Positions 6,872 through 13,305 of a stretch of DNA of 13,305 nucleotides are shown piece after piece. A program made the translations under genes and the position numbers. The notes below the pieces were generated by a model. It had not been told where the DNA came from. It saw only the letters and a program-made list of their open reading frames with translations, and made no database searches. The number at the start of each line of letters is the position of its first letter. Position 1 is the stretch's first letter. Origin of the DNA: Treponema sp. UBA7590 (GTDB lineage Bacteria; Spirochaetota; Spirochaetia; Treponematales; Treponemataceae); the NCBI GenBank assembly GCA_002478955.1, contig DLKK01000117.1, positions 1 to 13,305 of the forward strand, in the 5' to 3' direction.

Positions 6872-7541
6872 GGATTTCCTTCAGCTTTGTATATTTTGCG
6901 TCACAACCGTGCGTGTTCGGTCGCAATCCAAGGATTCTTTCATTTTCCGCCTTTAGCTGATTTTTTATCATCTGCTTGAAAACATCCATTAATGGTTCTG
7001 GATTTGCCTGCTGGTTTGCAAGACCTGCTCCTTGAAATTCTTTTATAAGATAATAGCATGTTTCGATTGTGGAAACACATTCTGGCCGCGGTTCTTTTTT
7101 GAATGTAAAGATGGAGCGATATTCGCCGGCAAAAGAAACTTTTGGAAGCTGCAGAAGATTTGGGTTGTGCTGGATGATTTTTCGGCTGCAGAACCACGTT
7201 GCGTCGATTATGATTGCAAGAACCGTGCGCCCATTCACTTTTTCCTTAAAACCAGGCTTGTTCGCGTTCCATGCGTCTTCCCCAGGATACAGCAAAACTG
7301 GAAAATATTGCGGATTGTTCAAAAGCTGGTTCAGCCGTTCATTCTTTGAAAAATCAAGTCCTTCCAGAATTTCGCAACCTTTTAATGAAATTCTTGTTAT
7401 CCATCCAGTTCCTGTCCTATTTTTTTTGACTTCCTTTGGATGCATTAAAAGTACAAATTTTATTCCAGAATCAATTTCTTTCGTATATTTGCAAAGGCAA
7501 AACTCGCCTTTTTTCTGGCAGCGCGGACAACGGTAATTCAT
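6861..7541 (-). CDS. DTW-domain tRNA-uridine aminocarboxypropyltransferase (TapT type)
   Basis: DTW proteins of the TapT/TuaA class transfer the 3-amino-3-carboxypropyl group of S-adenosylmethionine to uridine (acp3U) in tRNA. The protein is 226 residues. It begins with a zinc-ribbon CPRC-x6-CLC (Cys5, Cys8, Cys15, Cys17). The signature IIDATW (111-116) has Ala where many members have Gly, and is followed by the helix and LPKVSF strand (132-137). PECVSTIETCYYLIKEF (153-169) is the usual 'sTlEa' helix. I chose the ATG at 7541 rather than the in-frame ATGs at 7550 and 7577. Those lie inside the -10 and -35 boxes of a consensus promoter, whose predicted start point is at about 7542. The transcript would be leaderless. 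It is cytoplasmic, and divergent from the lipoprotein gene at 7607. Confidence 0.87.
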   Translation of the reverse strand: MNYRCPRCQKKGEFCLCKYTKEIDSGIKFVLLMHPKEVKKNRTGTGWITRISLKGCEILEGLDFSKNERLNQLLNNPQYFPVLLYPGEDAWNANKPGFKEKVNGRTVLAIIIDATWFCSRKIIQHNPNLLQLPKVSFAGEYRSIFTFKKEPRPECVSTIETCYYLIKEFQGAGLANQQANPEPLMDVFKQMIKNQLKAENERILGLRPNTHGCDAKYTKLKEIPNF

Positions 7542-7548
7542 ATAGCTC

Positions 7549-7577
7549 ATTATATAGGATTTTTTATTTCTTGACAA
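7549..7577 (-). promoter_or_regulatory. Consensus sigma70 promoter of the DTW gene, on top of its start codon
   Basis: Read on the minus strand, TTGTCA (7577-7572) is followed after exactly 17 bp by a perfect TATAAT (7554-7549). Transcription would start at about 7542, adjacent to the ATG at 7541. The -35 shares bases with a TTGACA reading in the opposite direction (7571-7576). Confidence 0.8.
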
Positions 7578-7585
7578 AATATCTC

Positions 7586-7594
7586 GGGGGGGGG
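7586..7594 (+). repeat. Homopolymeric run of nine G
   Basis: G9 lies between a TTGACA (7571-7576) and the ribosome site TAAGG (7595-7599) of the lipoprotein gene. On the other side it is about 9 bp upstream of the -35 of the divergent DTW gene. Such tracts are prone to slipped-strand length change. Confidence 0.9.
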
Positions 7595-7606
7595 TAAGGT
7601 TATTCT

Positions 7607-9226
7607 ATGAAAAAGATAATATTTTTATTGGTTTTTGCAAGTGTTTTTTATTTTTCTGGTTGTTCAAATGAGGGTAATAATGATACTGAGCATGAGACTT
7701 CAAGTGTCGAAACTTCAAATGCTGAAACTATCGCGCTTGTTCCTGTCAGAAACGGAGAAACTGTTGTAGATTTAAAATATTCAATTCCAAAATCTACAGT
7801 CACAATTTTTCCTTTTAATTTTTATACATCAGAATCTTGTGAGATCCCTGTGACAGATTTTTCTGATGTTGGTGAAGTTTTCTATAATGCAACCGGTGTG
7901 GAAGATGATGAAATAGAGAAAATTTTTGGTGAAAAACAGAATCTTACGCGAGCTGCTATTTCCATTGAAAACTTTGAAAATCTTTATATAGCAGGTGACA
8001 TTGCAAAAAAGGGAAGTTATAGCAATCAAGATACTTCTGAGTCATTCATAACAATGCAAAAAGATTCAAGAGGAACCTTCTATTATTCATTTACATATTC
8101 AAATGATATGAAATATTGGGGAAATGGGAAAGGAAATGCGGCCTTTAAATTTTTGAGTAAGCCGGAATGGTCTGATTCAACAATAGAATGGGGAAGTGCT
8201 TCTGTTTTATTTACTGGAAAAAATTCTTATTTCATTTCAAAAAATGGTTCAAATCAAAAATATAAGAAACATAATCTTCTTACAGGTTTGGTTGAAGGAA
8301 ATGAATATAAAATTGTAGTGATAGGAATTTCAAATGATTATATTATGTTCAGAGTTGAAGGAAAACTTTCTAATACGCCGACTCTTTTGCGTGGACCGTT
8401 TTTAAGAGGAATTCCTACTATTAATGAAAGTGGAGATTGGAAATATAAGAAATTTGAACAAAATAATGACGGAACTTATTATTATGATTTCACTTATTCT
8501 GCAAAAATGGAGGAAAAATTAACGGTAAAAGATTACAGTATTGTTTTTTCAATTTTGCCGTCTAATTCTTATGCGTTAGGTGCTTATTGTGGTGTTAAGG
8601 ATGAGAATAATGGCGAGTTGAGCAAAACTATTTCGTCTGTTGATGGCTCTGCAAAAACTACTTATTATCCTGATTCGAATCATAATATCATTTTTAAGGA
8701 TTTAACTGATTGCCACAAATACAGAATAAATCTTTCAAAACCTGTTGGAGCAACTATTGAGGATACTGTTTATACAATCACTTTTACAGATTTAGGACTT
8801 GATGAAACGGCAGAACCATTTGAAAGAACTGAATTTTATGGACTTGATGAATGGCAGTGTCTTGGCGGATTCAATAGTTGGTATAGAACATGGAAATATG
8901 ATGATGGCAGAGTTGAAAAAATTAATGTTTTAACAGAAATATCTGATGAAGAAGGAAAATATTGGGAATATTCTTTTAAGCCTCAAAAAGAACTAGAAGA
9001 ATTTAAAATCATGTATGGCGAATGGTCCTGGGGCTACAACTATGGCGGTGCAAATCTGTCTGTTGGTGGTGTAACTATAGCCGAAATGACAAAGTCTGGA
9101 AAAAATTCAACTATTTCAGGACTTGATATAAATAAATCTTATAAATTGAAATTTACTTGTACAGATACAAAAACACCTTGTAATCCCGGAAAAGTTTATG
9201 TAGAACTTTTTGAAGACGTGAAATAA
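7607..9226 (+). CDS. Surface-type lipoprotein with three similar beta-rich modules
   Basis: The 539-residue product has a lipoprotein leader with lipobox FSGC (Cys19) and a polar, Thr/Glu/Ser-rich tether (20-45), so it should be membrane-anchored, possibly at the surface. I do not recognise a named family. Three stretches of about 120-135 residues (roughly 124-253, 260-395 and 409-537) share a plan. Each has an opening strand such as LYIAGDI or EWQCLGGF, a 'G-x-(F/Y)-Y-Y-x-F-x-Y' or 'KYWEYSF' strand (156-164, 289-297, 451-457), and later strands with aromatic residues. Each ends with '(L)x(D/E)xxxYk(I/L)xx' before a final strand. This recalls tandem carbohydrate-binding modules of SusE/SusF type, but that is inference. 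The gene is visibly more AT-rich than its neighbours. A good ribosome site, TAAGG at 7595-7599, directly follows the G9 run. Confidence 0.75.
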   Translation: MKKIIFLLVFASVFYFSGCSNEGNNDTEHETSSVETSNAETIALVPVRNGETVVDLKYSIPKSTVTIFPFNFYTSESCEIPVTDFSDVGEVFYNATGVEDDEIEKIFGEKQNLTRAAISIENFENLYIAGDIAKKGSYSNQDTSESFITMQKDSRGTFYYSFTYSNDMKYWGNGKGNAAFKFLSKPEWSDSTIEWGSASVLFTGKNSYFISKNGSNQKYKKHNLLTGLVEGNEYKIVVIGISNDYIMFRVEGKLSNTPTLLRGPFLRGIPTINESGDWKYKKFEQNNDGTYYYDFTYSAKMEEKLTVKDYSIVFSILPSNSYALGAYCGVKDENNGELSKTISSVDGSAKTTYYPDSNHNIIFKDLTDCHKYRINLSKPVGATIEDTVYTITFTDLGLDETAEPFERTEFYGLDEWQCLGGFNSWYRTWKYDDGRVEKINVLTEISDEEGKYWEYSFKPQKELEEFKIMYGEWSWGYNYGGANLSVGGVTIAEMTKSGKNSTISGLDINKSYKLKFTCTDTKTPCNPGKVYVELFEDVK

Positions 9227-9246
9227 TTTAGTTTAATCGGCGTATT

Positions 9247-9281
9247 CAATAAGAATTCTTTGGTTATAATTTTTCTTATTG
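9247..9281. promoter_or_regulatory. Inverted repeat bracketing a putative -10 box upstream of sulP
   Basis: CAATAAGAA (9247-9255) and TTCTTATTG (9273-9281) are perfect 9-bp inverted repeats separated by 17 bp. The spacer contains TATAAT (9265-9270), the best -10 candidate for the transporter gene, though no good -35 is present. The layout suits a repressor operator, but an RNA hairpin ending the upstream transcript is an alternative. Confidence 0.5.
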
Positions 9282-9285
9282 CTCA

Positions 9286-9314
9286 ATATGACAAAAAGAT
9301 GTATTTTGTCATAT
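9286..9314. promoter_or_regulatory. Perfect 11-bp inverted repeat in the sulP leader
   Basis: ATATGACAAAA (9286-9296) and TTTTGTCATAT (9304-9314) flank a 7-nt loop. A T-rich stretch follows (9316-9331). It lies between the putative -10 and the ribosome site of the transporter gene. It could be an operator, an attenuator, or the terminator of the preceding lipoprotein gene. Confidence 0.6.
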
Positions 9315-9334
9315 CTTACTTTTTTATTTTTGTT

Positions 9335-9338
9335 GGAG
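9335..9338 (+). promoter_or_regulatory. Ribosome binding site that fixes the sulP start
   Basis: GGAG lies six bases before the ATG at 9345, which gives the family-typical N-terminus MYKPELL. The longer reading from TTG at 9279 has no such site and runs through the inverted repeat. Confidence 0.75.
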
Positions 9339-9344
9339 CATCTG

Positions 9345-11063
9345 ATGTATAAGCCAGAGTTGTTGAATACGTTGAAAACTTATAATGGAAAGCAGTTTTT
9401 GACAGATTTTATTGCAGGCGTGATTGTTGGAATTGTCGCGTTGCCGCTTTCCATTGCTTTTGCGATTGCCAGTGGTTGCAGCCCGGAGACTGGTCTTTAC
9501 ACGGCGATTGTTGCCGGTTTTTGTATTGCGGCTTTTGGCGGAACCCGTTGCCAGATTGGCGGTCCGACCGGAGCTTTTACTGTAATAATTTATGCGATTG
9601 TAAACAATCCGCAGCTTGGTGTTGGCGGGCTTGCCACAGCGACTGTTCTTGCCGGTGTTATGCTTATTCTTCTTGGCGTTTTTAAGCTTGGCGGGTTGGT
9701 TAAATTTATTCCGTATACAATTGTTGTTGGTTTTACGGCTGGAATTGCGGTTACGATTGCGACTGGTCAGCTTGGCGATTTTTTCGGGCTTCATCCGCAG
9801 TTTCCGCTTGCAGTTTTGGGAAATGAATATTCAAAAATGCCTGGAACTTTTACCGGAAAAATTCTTGTGTATGCGGCTTCATTAAAAACAATCAATTTTT
9901 ATTCTTTTGGAATGGCTGCTGTTTGCCTTGCAGTTATTTTTTTGTGGCCAAGAGTAACAAAGAAGATTCCTGGCTCGCTGATTGTGATTATACTTGCGAC
10001 TCTTGTAAATCTTCTGGTTTCTCATTTTGCTGGTGAAAATCCTGCCTGGCATGCGGATATTATAAAGGACAGATATTCAATTCCGAGTGGACTTCCAAAG
10101 CCATCTCTTCCTGATTTTAGCCTTTCTACAATAAAAACGGTTTTTCCTACAGCGTGCTCGATTGCAATTCTTGCTGCGATTGAATCTTTGCTTTCTGCGG
10201 TTGTTGCGGACGGTATGCTAGGAACAAAACATGACTCGAACAATGAGCTGATTGGCCAGGGAATTGCGAATATCGCGAGTCCTTTGTTCGGGGGACTTCC
10301 GGCTACTGGTGCGATTGCAAGGACGGCCACAAACATAAACAATGGTGGAAGAACTCCAGTTGCAGGAATTATTCATGCGGTTGTTCTGCTTTTGATAATG
10401 ATGCTTTTTGGAAAGTATGTTGAATATATTCCGATGGCGGCATTGGCGGCAGTTCTTATGAGCGTTGCATGGAATATGGCAGGAATTCCTTCTATCCGGA
10501 AGCTTTTGAAAGGCCAGAAGTCTGATATCGCAGTTCTTGCGGTGACTTTTTTAATCACAGTTTTTGTTGATTTGACTTATGCGATTGGAATCGGGCTTAT
10601 TTTTGCGGCATTCTTCTTTATAAAAAAGATGATAGATGTAAGCGAAGTCCAGGAGAAACGGAACACAATTGTCTCTGGAATTACAGGCGATGGAACTGAG
10701 GAGCAGCTGGATGTTCCTGCCGGCGTTATTGTCTATGAGATTGAAGGACCGTTGTTTTTTGCTACAGTCCAAAAGTTTGAGCTTGCAGTTGAACGTTCTT
10801 GCACGGAATTTGACGTTCTTGTTATTCGGATGCGTAACACAATTTATCTTGACGCGGGTGGAGTTCAGGCTCTTGAGCGATGCAAGGCTGCTTGCGACCG
10901 TCGCGGTGTAAAAATTGTGATTTCTGGAATCCATACGCAGCCGTACATTTTGTTTGAGAAAACTGGAATGGCGGAAAAAATCGGGCGTGAAAATATTTTT
11001 GATGATATTGAAAGCGCAATGAACCGCGCAAAAGAAATTGTCGCGGAAAAACGGAAAAATTAA
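9345..11063 (+). CDS. SulP-family anion transporter with C-terminal STAS domain
   Basis: SulP (SLC26) proteins are inner-membrane carriers or channels for sulfate, bicarbonate or other anions. The 572-residue length is normal. Conserved family segments include FIAGVIVGIVALPLSIAFAIASG (22-44), GGTRCQIGGPTGAF (65-78), the helix at about 120-143, an IAILAAIESLLSAVVADG helix (273-290), and 'NELIGQGIANIASPLFGGLPATGAIARTATN' (300-330). Further membrane helices run to about 427. A cytoplasmic STAS domain follows (about 457-568) with the IYLDAGGVQALE loop (500-511) where other members carry the D-x-S/T-G phosphorylation or nucleotide-contact loop; here Ala-Gly-Gly replaces the usual Ser/Thr. No carbonic anhydrase or sulfur-assimilation gene is adjacent, so the transported anion is not decided. 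It appears monocistronic, ending at a probable bidirectional terminator. Confidence 0.92.
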   Translation: MYKPELLNTLKTYNGKQFLTDFIAGVIVGIVALPLSIAFAIASGCSPETGLYTAIVAGFCIAAFGGTRCQIGGPTGAFTVIIYAIVNNPQLGVGGLATATVLAGVMLILLGVFKLGGLVKFIPYTIVVGFTAGIAVTIATGQLGDFFGLHPQFPLAVLGNEYSKMPGTFTGKILVYAASLKTINFYSFGMAAVCLAVIFLWPRVTKKIPGSLIVIILATLVNLLVSHFAGENPAWHADIIKDRYSIPSGLPKPSLPDFSLSTIKTVFPTACSIAILAAIESLLSAVVADGMLGTKHDSNNELIGQGIANIASPLFGGLPATGAIARTATNINNGGRTPVAGIIHAVVLLLIMMLFGKYVEYIPMAALAAVLMSVAWNMAGIPSIRKLLKGQKSDIAVLAVTFLITVFVDLTYAIGIGLIFAAFFFIKKMIDVSEVQEKRNTIVSGITGDGTEEQLDVPAGVIVYEIEGPLFFATVQKFELAVERSCTEFDVLVIRMRNTIYLDAGGVQALERCKAACDRRGVKIVISGIHTQPYILFEKTGMAEKIGRENIFDDIESAMNRAKEIVAEKRKN

Positions 11064-11099
11064 CCGCGCTGCCTGTGCGGCAAATTTATTCTATTTTTT
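11055..11099. terminator. Probable bidirectional terminator between sulP and nrdG
   Basis: CCGCGC (11064-11069) and GTGCGG (11075-11080) form a 6-bp stem with one G-U pair on the plus strand. T-rich sequence follows downstream (11085-11099), with AAAAATTAA (11055-11063) on the other side giving a T-run for minus-strand transcripts. The stem starts right after the sulP stop and lies five bases beyond the nrdG stop. On the minus strand the wobble becomes an A-C mismatch. Confidence 0.5.
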
Positions 11100-11595
11100 G
11101 TATTTCTCCATCTTTAAGGTGGAGAAGCCTTTGGTTTTCTGAGCCACGGAAGCGCAGCATAAGGTTTTTCTTTTCCTGGACAAAGGGGCCGTCCACAAGG
11201 ACATCAATGCAGTTTAGCATAAGGTCTGTGTATTCAGGAAGATAGCGTTTTCCGCCAGGCTGTAAATCTTTTTCAAAAATGTATCCGGTCCAGCACCATA
11301 TATCTTTTTTTGGGTAGATTTCTTTGAGTTTTTTTAAGAAAGGAGCAAGAACCTGCTGATTTTCCGGTTCGAACGGTTCGCCGCCCAGCAAACTGAATCC
11401 TTGGATGTGAGACGGTTCCAGTGCTTTTATTATTTCGTTTTGGGTTTCTTCTGTAAATTCGTTGCCGAATTTAAAATCCCATGTCTGTGGCTGAAAACAT
11501 CCTGGGCAGCAGTTTCTGCAGCCGGATACAAAAAGACTTACGCGGACGCCTTCGCCATCGGCTACATCGAATTTTTTAATTGTTCCGTAAAACAT
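11086..11595 (-). CDS. nrdG: Anaerobic ribonucleotide reductase activating protein (radical SAM)
   Basis: NrdG uses a [4Fe-4S] cluster and S-adenosylmethionine to generate the glycyl radical on NrdD. The 169-residue protein has the cluster motif C-x3-C-x2-C at Cys26, Cys30 and Cys33 within GCRNCCPGCFQPQTW, typical of NrdG. It also has a GGEPFEPEN motif (about 72-80), expected for the SAM-binding 'GGEP' segment, and a WCWTGY strand ahead of the last third. The start at 11595 is preceded by GAAGG (11601-11605 on the plus strand) five bases away. A longer in-frame reading from 11655 would translate a hairpin-rich intercistronic element and is rejected. It lies 105 bp downstream of nrdD on the same strand, the usual nrdDG arrangement, and acts in the cytoplasm under anaerobic conditions. 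Confidence 0.93.
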   Translation of the reverse strand: MFYGTIKKFDVADGEGVRVSLFVSGCRNCCPGCFQPQTWDFKFGNEFTEETQNEIIKALEPSHIQGFSLLGGEPFEPENQQVLAPFLKKLKEIYPKKDIWCWTGYIFEKDLQPGGKRYLPEYTDLMLNCIDVLVDGPFVQEKKNLMLRFRGSENQRLLHLKDGEIQKIE

Positions 11596-11600
11596 AAAAA

Positions 11601-11605
11601 CCTTC
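11601..11605 (-). promoter_or_regulatory. Ribosome binding site of nrdG
   Basis: On the minus strand GAAGG stands five bases before the ATG at 11595 and decides the start within the longer open frame. Confidence 0.7.
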
Positions 11606-11620
11606 AAAAAAGGGGGCTGT

Positions 11621-11690
11621 TGCGGGGAACTCCCCGCACGGTGGGTAGGACGCAACGAAGTGCGACCGTAGGGCGGTTGTCCGCCCTTTT
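11621..11690. repeat. GC-rich multi-hairpin element between nrdD and nrdG
   Basis: Three inverted repeats follow one another. TGCGGGGAACTCCCCGCA (11621-11638) is a near-complete palindrome. CGCA/TGCG (11651-11654 and 11661-11664) is enclosed by CGGT/ACCG (11640-11643 and 11665-11668). AGGGCGG/CCGCCCT (11670-11676 and 11681-11687) has a 4-nt loop and is followed on the plus strand by TTTT. It is far richer in G+C than its surroundings. It may be a dispersed repetitive extragenic element or an mRNA processing/attenuation structure of the nrdDG transcript. In the plus direction the last hairpin is terminator-like. Confidence 0.65.
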
Positions 11691-11700
11691 AAATTTTGAA

Positions 11701-13305
11701 CTATAAGTGAAGAACCCGTTCCTTGATTTCCTGGGTTCGCCCCTGATTCCAGTATTGGGTTCCGATGTAGCCGCAGGTTCGGCGCGCAACGTTCATTGTT
11801 GACTGGTCGGTGTTTCCGCATTGCGGGCATTTCCAGATGAGTTTGCCGTCGTTGTCTTCTACAACCTGTATTTCGCCTGTGTAGCCACATTTCTGGCAAC
11901 AGTCGGATTTTGTGTTCAGTTCCGCGTACATTATGTTTTCGTAAATGTGCTTAAGAACTGCCATTACGGCCGGAATGTTCTGCTCCATATTCGGAACTTC
12001 AACATAGCTTACAGCGCCACCCGGAGAAAGTTCCTGGAACTGGCTTTCGAAAGTAAGCTTCTGGAAGGCATCAATCGGTTCTGTTACGTGGACGTGATAG
12101 CTGTTTGTGATGTAATTTTTGTCTGTTACGCCCGGAATTTCACCAAATCTGCGTTTTAGAGATTTTGCGAATTTGTATGTTGTTGATTCAAGCGGCGTTC
12201 CGTAAAGGCTGAACGCGATGTTTGTCTGGTCGCGCCATTCCGCGCATTTTTTGTTCATGTAGCGCATTATTTCCAGTGCGAAAGGTGTTGCGCTTGGATC
12301 TGTATGCGGTTTGCCCTTCATGTAGCGGACACATTCGCAAAGTCCAGCGTAGCCAAGAGATATTGTTGAATAGCCGTTGAACAGAAGCTTGTCGATTTTT
12401 TCTCCTTTTTCAAGGCGGGCAAGGGCACCGTTCTGCCAAAGAATCGGGGCAACATCAGAAGGTGTTCCCAAAAGTCGTTTGTGGCGGAGCATCAGCGCGC
12501 GTTTGCAGAGTTCAAGGCGATCATCAAAAATTTTCCAGAACAAGTCTATGTCTTTGCCGGATGAGCAGGCAACATCAACAAGGTTTATTGTTACAACGCC
12601 CTGGTTGAATCTTCCGTAGAATTTTGGGCGGCCGGTTTCATCGCGGTAAACTGTAAGGAATGAGCGGCAACCCATGCAAGGATAGCAGTTGCCTTCCTTT
12701 AGCGCGAACATTTTCTTTTCTGAGATGTAATCTGGAACAAGACGTTTTGATGTGCATTTTGCCGCAAGTTCTGTAAGATAATAGTATTTTGCGCCTTCTG
12801 TTATGTTGTCCGGTTCAAGAACGTAAATCAGTTTAGGGAATGCTGGAGTAACCCAGTAGCCTTTTTCATTTTTTACGCCCTTGTAACGCTGCTTTAAAAC
12901 TTCTTCAATAATAAGCGCAAGGTCGGCTTTTTCCTGTTCGTTTTTGGCTTCGTTCAAATACATGAAAACGGTAACGAATGGGCTTTGGCCGTTTGTTGTC
13001 ATAAGAGTTATGACCTGATACTGGATTGTCTGAACTCCGCGCTTGATTTCGTCTTTTACGCGCTGTTCAACCATATAATCAAACTGCTCTGAAGAAACCT
13101 GAAGTCCTGTGGCTTTGATAAGTTCTGTTGTTTCTGCCATGATTTTTTTGCGGCTTACGTCTACGAAAGGAGCAAGGTGAGTGAGCGTAATGCTTTGTCC
13201 GCCGTACTGGCAGCTGGCGACTTGCGCTATAATCTGTGTGGCTATATTGCAGGCTGTTGAAAAAGAATGCGGACGGTCAATTTTTGTTCCGCTGATTACA
13301 GTTCC
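11701..13305 (-). CDS. nrdD: Anaerobic ribonucleoside-triphosphate reductase (5' end outside window)
   Basis: NrdD reduces ribonucleoside triphosphates to deoxynucleotides using a glycyl radical. The reading frame is open to the right edge, so the gene begins beyond the window; 534 residues are visible. The upstream part reads through ASCQYGGQS, containing the first catalytic cysteine, into LAHLAP-like LTHLAPFVDVSRKKI. Then comes MGCRSFL with the second catalytic cysteine. The Asn of GRFNQGVVTINL lies 21 residues after it, matching phage T4 NrdD Met288, Cys290 and Asn311 spacing (from memory). The C-terminus has the zinc site CQKCGYTG ... CPQCG and the glycyl-radical segment RRTCGYIGTQYWNQGR. 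All key residues are present. An ATG at 13140 is internal. nrdG follows on the same strand. Confidence 0.95.
   Translation of the reverse strand, partial: GTVISGTKIDRPHSFSTACNIATQIIAQVASCQYGGQSITLTHLAPFVDVSRKKIMAETTELIKATGLQVSSEQFDYMVEQRVKDEIKRGVQTIQYQVITLMTTNGQSPFVTVFMYLNEAKNEQEKADLALIIEEVLKQRYKGVKNEKGYWVTPAFPKLIYVLEPDNITEGAKYYYLTELAAKCTSKRLVPDYISEKKMFALKEGNCYPCMGCRSFLTVYRDETGRPKFYGRFNQGVVTINLVDVACSSGKDIDLFWKIFDDRLELCKRALMLRHKRLLGTPSDVAPILWQNGALARLEKGEKIDKLLFNGYSTISLGYAGLCECVRYMKGKPHTDPSATPFALEIMRYMNKKCAEWRDQTNIAFSLYGTPLESTTYKFAKSLKRRFGEIPGVTDKNYITNSYHVHVTEPIDAFQKLTFESQFQELSPGGAVSYVEVPNMEQNIPAVMAVLKHIYENIMYAELNTKSDCCQKCGYTGEIQVVEDNDGKLIWKCPQCGNTDQSTMNVARRTCGYIGTQYWNQGRTQEIKERVLHL

Noticed and set aside
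7542..7577. Longer DTW protein from ATGs at 7577 or 7550
   Set aside because: These codons lie inside the -35 and -10 boxes of the consensus promoter and would not be transcribed from it.
7571..7600. Plus-strand promoter TTGACA with TAAGGT as -10
   Set aside because: The would-be -10 matches consensus poorly and is the probable ribosome site; kept only as part of the poly-G finding.
9279..9344. Longer SulP protein from TTG at 9279
   Set aside because: It runs through an inverted repeat, lacks a ribosome site and adds residues not typical of the family; GGAG precedes the ATG at 9345.
11606..11638. Minus-strand terminator between nrdD and nrdG (palindrome plus T6)
   Set aside because: The T6 run begins nine bases after the stem, separated by a C-rich stretch, so it is not a standard terminator.
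11596..11655. Longer NrdG from 11655
   Set aside because: The extension translates the GC-rich hairpin element; the family-typical start MFYGTIKKFD has its own ribosome site.
13138..13140. nrdD start codon at 13140
   Set aside because: The frame stays open to the window edge and encodes conserved NrdD sequence including ASCQYGGQS upstream of this methionine.

Overview
The window looks like chromosomal DNA of a host-associated or rumen/oral-type treponeme (Spirochaetota). This is inferred from the moderately AT-rich composition, the many short Sec or lipoprotein leaders of hydrophobic MKK-type, the LPP20-type and COG3014-type envelope proteins, and the anaerobic ribonucleotide reductase. No rRNA, tRNA, CRISPR array or insertion sequence was found, and the assignment to Treponema is a judgement from protein style, not a database result.

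Left part (1-5142). After a short unassigned stretch there is a small flavin-reductase-like gene with its own promoter and terminator. A cluster of five exported proteins follows: A, an LPP20-like periplasmic protein; B, an LpoB-like peptidoglycan-synthase activator; C, a COG3014-family lipoprotein; D, an LPP20-family protein; and E, a very small protein homologous to A. A strong sigma70 promoter lies before A and a near-perfect intrinsic terminator lies between B and C, so C-D-E probably depends on readthrough or on a promoter inside B. C/D and D/E overlap. The cluster reads as an envelope or peptidoglycan-assembly module. It is the best candidate in the window for a poorly described system.

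Middle (5195-9226). An exported two-domain GH3 beta-N-acetylhexosaminidase (NagZ type) follows 52 bp after the cluster. It converges with, and overlaps by 11 bp, a minus-strand DTW-domain gene (tRNA acp3U synthase, TapT type). The DTW gene has a consensus promoter that places transcription start almost exactly on its ATG (leaderless). Divergent from it is an AT-rich gene for a 539-residue surface-type lipoprotein with three similar beta-rich modules. A run of nine G lies in the region shared by the two genes, which recalls the poly-G phase-variation tracts of Treponema pallidum.

Right part (9345-13305). A SulP-family anion transporter with a STAS domain has a leader containing two perfect inverted repeats. 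It converges on the minus-strand pair nrdD-nrdG (anaerobic class III ribonucleotide reductase and its radical-SAM activase), with a probable bidirectional terminator between them. nrdD runs off the right edge. The 105-bp nrdD-nrdG gap holds a GC-rich array of hairpins that looks like a dispersed repeat or RNA processing element.
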